Of a stretch of 64,000 bases of DNA, positions 55,492 through 64,000 are shown in pieces. The stretch is from Simmondsia chinensis (taxonomy: Eukaryota; Streptophyta; Magnoliopsida; Caryophyllales; Simmondsiaceae), in contig JAGTTD010000005.1 in assembly GCA_018398585.1 (NCBI GenBank), positions 34,288,750 to 34,352,749 on the forward strand, read 5' to 3'. Below the pieces are notes generated by a model. The model had not been told where the DNA came from. It made no database searches and saw only the letters and a list, made by a program, of their open reading frames with translations. Made by a program: the position numbers and the translations under genes. Each line of letters opens with the position of its first letter. The stretch's first letter is position 1.

Positions 55492-56052
55492 CAACAAGAA
55501 GAAGAAGAAGAAGAAGAAGCCCGGTGCCTCAAGGGCTCTTGTGAAAGCAGGGTCTGGGACGGGTAGGATGTACACAACCTTACCATTTAGGATGGTACCC
55601 TAATGAGAGGCTATTTTCAAGGACCCCCAACCTGATAGGCATGAAGAGTATGGAAAGCATGGAGGGTATAAAGAGCATGAAAAGCAAGGAAGCATGGAAT
55701 GGAAACATAGAAGCAATAGTGAAAGCCAAGAAGCAAGTATGCATCTAGAACAAAGAGCCTACATACGAAACAATGGAAGCATATAGCATATAGACAGTAT
55801 ATAGATTATAGATAGTATAGAGAGTAACAACAGTTAGTAGCTATACATCACAGGGCGACCGACCATAAAAGCACTAAGCATCCAACATACGACAAAACTG
55901 CATATAAACAAACGGGCATGTAGGCAGCTTCGTGACACTAGAGCTAGCTTAGAAGTGCTCAATGCTCCTAGACTGCTATATCGGTTACACCTATACTAAT
56001 CCTTCACTGAGCTCTATCTAGGGCCGTCTCCTCATTTAGGTTGAGACAGGCT
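55492..56052 (-). mobile_element. RTE-type LINE 3' fragment, perfect TSD, (TTC)n tail
   Basis: 561 bp between a perfect 13 bp duplication, gctaattcattta (55479-55491 and 56053-56065). On the minus strand it starts with the end of the RTE frame (NLNEETALDRAQ-like, 'ctagatagagctcagtgaag'), then a 3' UTR with 'catgctttcc'-type repeats, then the shared module. The tail is (TTC)n where the other RTE copies have (TTG)n. Confidence 0.92.
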
Positions 56053-56065
56053 GCTAATTCATTTA

Positions 56066-57237
56066 ATTTGGTAAACCTGCTTTAAATTAGGTCAAGATAT
56101 TTTTTAAAGCTTGTAAAATCTGACATTATATGATAGTAAAATACAAAAATACTATGTCTACTTCAGTGCTATTGGAGTTAGGTTGAATTTGAGTTGACAC
56201 GTTGAATTATTTTAAGCACAATTGGGTTAAATTAGGGTTTAGATTGGATCAACTAGTTTCCAACATGTTTAACTTGTTCATGTAGTTAAGTAGAGTTGTC
56301 TGAGTTATCCAAGTTGCATATATTTACTAATCTATATGTATAGTTGTAAAATTTGTCAACATGAGATAATTTGAATTGTATTTGATCATGTTATTTGTTA
56401 ATTATAAATGTATCTCATATATTGGTTCTTATTCTCAACCATAATAATGCGTATCACTGAAATGTTTATAAGTTGGCAAATTGACATATAATAAAAAGTC
56501 AGTCTTTATGAACAGTGTGTAGTTATGGTATAATGGTTCCTGATCTCAGATTCAATAAACAACTAATATTCATATCAACCTTTTTTCTAAAATCTCTTAT
56601 AAAATATAGATAAGAACACAACACAACATGACACTGTACATGGCACAACCCCAACAGCCCATGTAATTCTGCCCCTTGCTTTGCTCCCTAGGTTGGACCT
56701 CCATTACATCAATATATAATATATAATAATATTATTGTCAATAAAACAATTATTTTGAAATTTATATTAATGAGAAGAATTCAGGTGCAATATTCAGTTC
56801 CTAAGGACTTTGTATATAAGTTTGGTAAAAATCTCTAATAAAAGTTGTAACAAAGAAGAGATCAATATATAAATATTGCATGTTAGTTCACCAAATGCCA
56901 ATTGATATTAAGATAAAACCTCTCCTAGACTTTATATGTGGATCTCGTATGTGACAACTCTATGAATTGGGTCAATAGGCAAATAAAATTTAACAGATCT
57001 CCGGCTCTAATAACACATCTAAAGTGTTGTCATATTGGCATGAGCTCGAATTCAAACCTCGTCACCTCCTGTATAAAGTAAACTGTCTCAAATTGTTCCT
57101 ATTTTCAAATAATAGTTACAAATATATCTTTTTGATCAATGATGTAGATAATTGTGAAAGTGGTATTTACTTACTAATAATATAATATTTTAGATAAATC
57201 ACGTAAAATTATTAGGTTATAAAAATAAGGATTATTT
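56066..57237. other. AT-rich spacer
   Basis: Periodic 'gggttagattggatcaact'-style sequence to about 56340, then AT-rich DNA with 'acacaacacaacatgacact' near 56610. No gene or bounded element recognised. Confidence 0.5.
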
Positions 57238-57574
57238 ATACCAAAGGTCCTTGTACTTTACTAATTGGCTCAAATTAGTCCTTGTACTCTTAACTATATC
57301 AATTTAGTCCCTATATAATTGGTATTCTATTAATTTGGTCCTTAGAGCAAAATTTATGTTAAGTTATTAGTGAAATTTTTAATGGCCTGACCATGAATTA
57401 TATTAAATTGAGTTAACGGGTGGATTTGTAGTGAGTTACTTGCATCTAATGTAAAAATTACATCAATAACTGAACTTGAATTTGACCAAATGAATAAATT
57501 GATACAGCATAAATTGTAGAAAGACTAAACTGACACAATAAGAAAAGTATATGAACCTTTGGCGTAAATAGCCC
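57238..57574. mobile_element. TIR MITE, family of two, copy 1
   Basis: 337 bp. The left end AGGATTATTTATACCAAAGG is mirrored by the right end, whose complement is GGGCTATTTACGCCAAAGGT. Interior phrases such as 'aattagtccttgtactctta' and 'tcaatttagtccctatat' are shared with copy 2. The flanks are A-rich, so the duplication is ambiguous. Confidence 0.75.
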
Positions 57575-58144
57575 AAAAAAATTATTTTTTTATATTTTAA
57601 TAATTTATAACTATATGTATGACATGTCGAGTTATTGGTTTGTAAAAAAATAATTAATTAGCATAATTCTATATATTTTCAATAATGTAATACTATATAG
57701 TATCTAGTATAATATTAGATATATTTACTATTTTTCTTTACAATAATTTATTACAAGACTTTCCCGTGTCATGCATGAATATTGCATGTATTTTAAAACG
57801 CGTAGAAAAACTAATATTTATTATTTATCTTCTAATTATTTGCATTTTCATAGAATATTGTTCCCTATATATATCCTGATACAATTAATATTTAGCCGCT
57901 ATTGCCATTGTAATGACTTTTTAGTTCACTGTAATTTTTAATTTTTCCGGTTTCATGATGCAAATACTTTATTAGTTATGTAGTGTATTCAATTATAATG
58001 AGCATCTTATGAAATGTCATTTTTTCTTTTACTTTTGTAGGATTTGGTAAATGAAAATATGGTGCTTTATAATTCTTGAATTAGAGGTAGGAAGATATTT
58101 AAGAGGGGAGGAACTTAACAACAATAATACAGATAAATAGATTT

Positions 58145-58502
58145 AGGATTGTTTATGCCAAAAGTTCATGTACTTTGTTGTATTTATCAATTTGGTCCTT
58201 GTACTTTAATTGTGTCAATTTGGTCTCTAAATAATTCAAAATGTGTCAATTTAGTCCCTTGGTCAAATTTAAGTTAAGTTAATGTTGTAATTTTGAAAGG
58301 CAAAATTATTTTAGATGCAAACAACTTATTATAAATTTATCCGTCTACTCAATTTAATCCAATTCGTTGTCAAACTATTAAAATTTTCATTAAAAACTTG
58401 ACACAATTTTTTCTTTAAGGACTAAATTAATATATTTTAAATTGTATAACAACTAAATTGATATAATAAATTAAAAAAAGGGACTTTTAAGGTAAATAAC
58501 CT
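58145..58502. mobile_element. TIR MITE, family of two, copy 2, with TSD
   Basis: 358 bp. The left end AGGATTGTTTATGCCAAAAG is mirrored by the right end, whose complement is AGGTTATTTACCTTAAAAGT. It is flanked by an 8 bp duplication, atagattt (58137-58144 and 58503-58510), extendable to 9 bp if the element starts one base later. An 8-9 bp duplication suggests hAT or Mutator ancestry. Confidence 0.8.
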
Positions 58503-58510
58503 ATAGATTT

Positions 58511-61342
58511 ATGATGATACTTATCCCAAAAAAAGTAAACCAATTATAACAATTGATTAGTGTAGGTAAAAGTTTGTATTCTCTACTATTTGATGGCCAA
58601 AAATATTAGACAAGGGTCAACATCAGTCAATCAATTATACAACAATTAATATTTGTCTATATTTTTTGTATTCTTTTTTTAATCTTGAAAACAAATCTCG
58701 AATAAAAGAGTTTTCCTGCAAAAATATTTTTTATATATTAATATTTCAAGTTGTTTCGTCTATAAAAAATAGGTGTTTACACCCTAATTTTAAGGAAGCT
58801 GGTACAACGTCGTTTTAGGCAAAATGCCACGTGCTTATCACGTGAGGTCCTCCTCAAGGAGAATCAGTCCTCTAGGTACTAAAATAATGGTGTTTTGAAC
58901 CTAGCATCTTGAGCAGTTTATCACCCTAATAGGGGTATTAACCAATTAAGGCTCGAGATGGTTGAAGGAAAAATGAAGCACGAGATCAAGGGACTGCCAA
59001 GAAGGCTGTAAGACAAGTGGTTTCCAAGTACGAGATAATTACTCGAAGTGCAATTTCAGATATATGGGCACCAAGCTTAATCCAAGATAACGTGGAGCAT
59101 CTAGAAGAGACTTTAACTAAAAATGCAGATGTGGGCTTCAAGAAATACGCTCAAGTATCAAATAAAGGGCATGTTCATTGATCATTCACGCGCTAAAGGA
59201 GCTTTGTGGCCTGACATGGGAAGAAAGTGCCGCGAAAATGGAAGGCGGCCGTTATTTAGTTTTTTTATACATAAGCGACTCTGTTGTAGTCCAAAATAAG
59301 TACATACACTCATGCAAAACTTCTTTCAAGTTTTCTTTACAACACACATGTGGTTTTTACCTAGGAGTACTGTAAATTAACTTAGTCTAGCATAGTGTAG
59401 ATCTTGCTGTACTTGCTTCTTCAGTAATACAGTGCTTCAGGCATCAGTTATGAACTCTCTATTTTACTATGTTCTCAAATTTGACGAGTTAAGAATTGAA
59501 GCTTTAGTTTAAGGCTTTAACGGCCAAAATTTAACCTTGATTGCGTTGGTCTTGACACTACTATCACTGCTTGATAAGTCAGGAGAACTTAGGTTTGCTG
59601 ATGGCCAAGGCATGACCTTGATTACGTTGGTCATAATTTAGTGACGCGAATATGGTTTGCTCCATCTAAATCTTATCAGACCTAAACTTATTCGAGTTAT
59701 TATAAGTCAGGAGTGCCAGACTTAAAAACCAGAATGACTCGGGCTTATAAGTGGACTGCTGAACTCTTGGGTTTGTCTCCACCTTAGTTCCTGACTTTTA
59801 AGTCTACTAGGAAAGGTGTCTATGAACCTGCTCCGTCGCTATAACAGCCACTTGAGTTAGGTCCATATCCCTTTAATTTTTTGTCAAAAAAATGTCAAAA
59901 AATCCTCAAAAATATCTAAAAAAAGTATTATTAACTGAAGCATAAGCAGAACTCACGATATAACCGAAGTTAGATATCCTAAAATATCACAACCTTTTCT
60001 TTGAAAACGGTGAGTGGTTGAGGTCAAAAACGTGCAGTTCGAATTTAGGCTCACTCCATAGTCGCGGTGAGTCCCTTTTGTGCGTTTGTTTACATTTGTA
60101 TTTATAGTGACCACATCACACTTAATAACAAACAAATATAGCAAACAACAGGCAAATAATATTTCTTTTTTTAAAATAAAAGTACAAGCAAAAACTAAAA
60201 ATAGTGACATCCGACTTTGTAGTGTATTCTAGGGATATGGACTAGAATAAGTCCAAATTTTGCTTTGTAATTCAATAAAGACACCTTGAGAAGGCTATTC
60301 GAGAGAGAAGGTAAACTGGAGGAGAGGAAGAAGAATAAGACTACCTCCTGATCCTTTATGAGGTTTCCAAGGTAGCCAATTATAATCTAAGAACACACCC
60401 GTTGGAAGTAACAAGTAGTACTTAATAACATAAAATTTGACTCCGTTATGGAAGTAGAGGGCGGATATGGTAAAGCAACGAATATGACTCCATTTTGGAA
60501 AGGTGATTATGGTGGCTGTCAACAGCTTGAGCCCGTATTTCTACCAAGGAAGAAATTTCTTACATTTGCAATTTTTCTTAAAATGACTATATATTAACAA
60601 AACAATCATAAAAATATAATTATAACCACACCCCATACCATGAGGGGCGCACTCACGCATGTGGCCCCCTAGGCCCACTCTAGACCCTCAAAACTTTACC
60701 AATTCGAAGGAAATGAGATTATATGAAGTTACTCTCACACTTCCAATTTTTCTCTGTGATTATACACTGTTTCCAACAATAATTTCGTATGTATATCCTA
60801 ATTTGGAAGTCTGTTCAATATTTTGTTGGAGCAAAATCATATGATCCAACAAATGGAACCTGGGATGGCTCAATTTGGAGGTGAATGCTAAATTGGAGAA
60901 GATGTTTCCTCTCGCATGATGAAACACTCTTGTCAGAGTTCATCGATATTCTCAGCTCAATCCAAGCACAACTGGGTGTGCAGGATGGGGTATGTTGGAG
61001 GTTCTGTTGGAACTATTTTGTGATAATAAGAAATATATAATAACATATATCAACCGGGAGCTAATATCAAAATACCAATAGTTATAAAATCATAAAATAT
61101 AATATAATATCATTAAGATATTAAAAGACCGGGATCTAAAAATTCTATTGCAAATAAGGTTACGTACATGAAAACATATGAAATGATGTAGCCACGCCTT
61201 TACACTTGACAGGTAGTATGACGGATGAGGCCTGGCAAGATGGACAACTTGGTGGGTTGGTGAAGACGTGCGACAGGATGTGAATGGGCATTAGGAGTTT
61301 AACGATAATTAAGAAAGCTTAGTTTAGATTGGTAGATTCTAT
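58511..61342. other. Spacer, mostly unassigned
   Basis: No gene recognised. It contains the paired CACGTG motif listed separately. At 59515-59640 a short duplicated phrase occurs ('ggccaaaatttaaccttgat' and 'ggccaaggcatgaccttgat', each then '..gttggtc'), and 'gacttataagtc'-like phrases recur at 59565-59760. Short open frames at 59178-59375, 59953-60210 and 60295-60522 match nothing I know. A decayed LTR element is possible (the block from 'tgtttacaccctaattttaa' at 58772 looks like an LTR start) but no partner end was found. Confidence 0.4.
58828..58844. promoter_or_regulatory. Two CACGTG (G-box) motifs 5 bp apart
   Basis: CACGTG at 58828-58833 and again at 58839-58844, the first as GCCACGTG. 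G-boxes bind bHLH and bZIP factors in plants. No associated gene is recognised, so function is speculative. Confidence 0.4.
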
Positions 61343-62340
61343 TAAGCTTTGTTTGGCATATGGAATTGGAATTGGACTGTGGAATTGCAATTCTAATTCC
61401 AATTCTGATGGAATTGGAACTCTGATAGAACTGAAAGTCCATGTTTGTTTAATCAAATGATTTGGAGGTCGGAATTATAATTACATAATGATTCAAATCA
61501 TGAATGATTTTCGGTCAATTAAGTTGGAGTATTTCGAGTTTGTAATCAACTATGATTGAATTTTGGTCGGTTCATATTGCGTTCAAGTTATTATGATGGA
61601 GCGATTCACTTTGAATTTGAGTTATTTGAGTTTCCAGTCAAATCGGGTCGAGTATTGAGTCGGATCATTTGGTGTTTAAGTTATCTCGGCTTTTAAGTTA
61701 ATCGGGCTAGGTCTTTCGGGATTCAAGCTAGTCATAATTGGGTTTGAGTTCAATTAGGTCATTTTAAGCTCAAATCGCCTTAGTTTTGGGGAAATGGTTG
61801 GTATCATATCAAATTTCGAGTCATCATAAGCTGAGTTTGAGATGGGTTGGGTCATTTTGGGTATGAATCGAATTAAGTTTTGGGTTAATTTGGTCGGGTC
61901 ATTTCCACTTTGACTCAACTTGTTTACATCACACTTAAGTCGAGTAGTTTCATTTTCTAGATTTAATTCATCTCGAGTTTCGAGTCAATTGGGTTAGATC
62001 CCTTCGGACTTTGAGCTAAGATGATTTTGGTCATTTCAAGTTCAAGTCATTCGAGTTGGATGATTCCAAGATTCAGGTCAAATTTTTAGGTAGAATCTAA
62101 GTCTTTAGATTTTAAGTCATCTTGGATTTAAGGTAATCAAATGGCGCAATTTTGGATTTTAAGTCAATGGAGTTAATTTGGAATTGCAGTTCCTTAACCT
62201 CACCTCAAAGAATTGGAAAATATGAAATAGTAATTCTACTGTCAGCGAGTGAACTAAAAAACAAAATTAGACTTCTCGGCACCAATTCCTGCCTCAGCCC
62301 CAATTCCAGGCTCCAATTTCATGCTCGAAACACAGTCTAA
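61343..62340. mobile_element. Non-autonomous TIR element, ~1 kb, periodic interior
   Basis: The left end TAAGCTTTGTTTGGCATATG then GAATTGGAATTGG is mirrored at the right, whose complement is TTAGACTGTGTTTCGAGCAT then GAAATTGGAGCCTGG. The interior (61480-62160) is a long run of degenerate ~20 bp phrases like 'gggtcatttcaagttcaagt'. It has no coding capacity. Ends of the type TTTGTTTGG suggest a hAT-like element. No clean duplication. Confidence 0.55.
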
Positions 62341-62591
62341 TTTATCTCTTTTAATTGTAGTCTTTTATTCTAGATGAATTAGCTTTTCTATTTAAAGAAT
62401 AGAAGGATTAGGATTTTTTCATTCAATTTGTTTAGATTTCATCTCTTGTTTATGTGTTTCTCTCTATTCTCGTGCTGTGAGGATTAGGGTTAAACTTTTC
62501 CCCTTTGTTTCTAATTGATTTAGCAATAAGATTTTAAAGGAAGGATGTTGAACCTTCCATTCCCAAATTCCTACTGTCTTGCGCAGATTAG

Positions 62592-62604
62592 TTGGTATCA
62601 GAAC
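62592..62604 (+). other. Primer-binding site of gypsy element
   Basis: TTGGTATCAGAAC, resembling the initiator tRNA-Met complement with one change (GAGC to GAAC). It follows an LTR-like end '..cttgcgca' at about 62584. Confidence 0.6.
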
Positions 62605-64000
62605 TCAAAATGTTTTCTAAGATGGTCCATGGTCGACAAAGGTATGCTACCGTTGGTGACATTTATGAATGAGACTGGCAATGTTAGAGCGATAGGACAG
62701 TCAAGGAGATAGAAGAAAGGTTCAGTCAAATCGAGCTGTGTTCGGTGCAATTGGGCGCGAATCCCAACCAAACAATTACGGCTTAGCCTCAACAACCACC
62801 GAAGTGGTAGGAGAGGATGAATCGGAAGAGAGCTTCAACAATTCGTTTCCAGAGGTAGACAATTAGGGACGAAAATTTAGGAGAACTCGATCAAATTCCA
62901 GCATTTCCAATTACTTGGAAGATCGGAGATGGGAATTCGAGTTTCGGATTGAGATTCTAGAGTTCACCTGTGGAAGCCAACCAGAGGAGTTCTAGGAATG
63001 GCTTGCTTTGGTGGAGGAGGTACTCGAATTCAAGGAGGTTCTGGAGCACAAGCAGGCGCCATTGGTAACTACTTACTTGAGGGGTAGAACTGTCGCCTAG
63101 TGGAAACAACCAAAACATACTCGGCTTAGGCAGGGTAAATTGAAGATGGAAACGTGGGAAAAGATGAAGAAGCATATGCTGAGCGTCTTCCTTCCCCACA
63201 ATCACACTAGAGTGATTTACCAGTGTCTATAAAACTTGCATCAGGGTGCTCGGTTAGTGGAAGAATACACAGAAAAATTCTACCCCCTAGTTGCTAGGAA
63301 TGACTTGGCGGAATTAGAGGAGCAATTGGCAGAAAGGTATATTGGCGAGTTAAAGGAGTCGATTTAGGAGGTGCTAAATATGTTTGTCATCTTTTTGGTT
63401 TCACAAGCAAGTCATAGGGCATTGAACGTCGAGAAGCTACAGAAGCGTCATCAAGTTGGTGGTACTTGGAGCTCTCAGAATAGTGGGTGTGATCGCGTAC
63501 AATTACCAACCAACTCGGGTATACAGGGTACGCCGGTTGTCGCTATCTTGGTAAGCCGAGTAACCAAGACTTGGCGGGTAACTCAAGAACTCAATATTTC
63601 ATGTGTGGAGAGATGGGTTATCGTGCCACCGAATGTCAGAAAGGTATGGACTTGTTAAAGGGTTATATATTGAAGGTCTCTATGCTGAGGATGGTGAGGT
63701 AGTTGAAGAGGAGGCTCAAGACGAGTTGGTGCTGAATGATGAAGAAGTTGTGAGTGACGAAGGCCACCTACTAGTGGTCAGGTGAGTTTGCTCTGCGCCT
63801 AAGGAAGCAGAAGAAGATGGTTGGCTTATGAAAAACATCTTTCATACGACATGTACGATTGGCGGGAGAGTATGCTGCCTAGTCATTAATTCTAGGAGTT
63901 ATGAGAACATCATCTCCGAGGAAGCAATATAAAAGTTGGGGTTGAACACGAGGAGCATCCCAACCCTTACAAATTGTCTTGGCTCAAGAAAGGAAACCAG
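62605..64000 (+). pseudogene. Ty3-gypsy gag-protease, stop-riddled, runs off window
   Basis: From about 62930 one frame gives EFRIEILEFTCGSQPEEF, stop, EWLALVEEVLEFKEVLEHKQ, LVTTYLRGRTVA, stop, WKQPKHTRLRQGKLKMETWE, FLPHNHTRVIYQCL, stop, NLHQGARLVEEYTEKFYPLV and EEQLAERYIGELKESI: the retrotransposon gag domain (PF03732). A zinc knuckle remnant reads YFMCGEMGYRATEC, with the first Cys and the His both changed to Tyr. An acidic spacer (EDGEVVEEEAQDELVLNDEE) precedes the protease CTIGGRVCCLVINSRSYENI, where the catalytic D-S-G is N-S-R. The in-frame stops are TAG or TAA at places where Trp or Gln is expected. The rest of pol lies beyond the window. Confidence 0.85.

Noticed and set aside
62957..63205. 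Minus-strand 82-codon frame
   Set aside because: Antisense to the gypsy gag domain, which is clear on the plus strand.

Overview
This 64 kb window is plant nuclear DNA, most likely from an angiosperm (probably eudicot) with a large, repeat-rich genome. It is AT-rich, has many A/T runs and (AT)n microsatellites, and every coding signature I recognise belongs to a plant transposable element: hAT, CACTA (En/Spm), Ty1-copia, Ty3-gypsy, RTE-type LINE, L1-type LINE with an RRM-bearing ORF1, Au-like SINEs and several MITE families. I see no intact host gene, no tRNA gene and no functional rRNA gene. The species cannot be fixed from the sequence.

Layout. 1-1.5 kb: AT-rich spacer. 1.5-3.9 kb (-): decayed hAT (BED finger) transposase with an in-frame SINE fragment. 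4.0-7.1 kb: hAT-type MITE in pyrimidine-rich repeats, an RTE LINE fragment and a hairpin repeat. 7.2-9.3 kb: 5S rRNA-derived SINE, a 1.16 kb foldback element and a long-TIR MITE. 9.6-14.2 kb: two copies of an L1-type family that carries only ORF1. 15.7-23.9 kb (-): large CACTA element with tnp2 inside the first intron of a tnpA-like gene. 24-28.9 kb: MITEs, a cluster of related LTR fragments and an RTE tail. 29-30.8 kb: LTR-element remnant with an RTE fragment. 30.9-37.3 kb (+): Ty1-copia element with two hairpin arrays in its leader, an intact gag frame, a wrecked pol and a SINE insertion. 38-43.5 kb: further 5S-derived SINEs, an isolated CACTA-type subterminal block and an internally deleted Ty3-gypsy element (-). 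44-49.5 kb: polyA retroposon, third ORF1-only L1 copy, RNase H remnant and the longest RTE fragment. 51.5-54.5 kb (-): internally deleted Ty1-copia element with two LTRs. 55.5-62.3 kb: RTE fragment, a MITE pair and a non-autonomous TIR element in AT-rich spacer. 62.6-64 kb (+): 5' part of a gypsy element that leaves the window.

How the parts relate. The strongest theme is an RTE LINE and SINEs sharing one 3' end. Thirteen insertions carry the same 3' module; six are RTE LINE fragments, four of these with clear target-site duplications, and four have a 5S rRNA-derived head. This is the pattern expected if the SINEs are copied by the LINE's reverse transcriptase. Other observations worth following are the hairpin arrays with paired base changes in the copia leader, the ORF1-only L1 family, the En/Spm-like nested gene order of the CACTA element, and the giant foldback.
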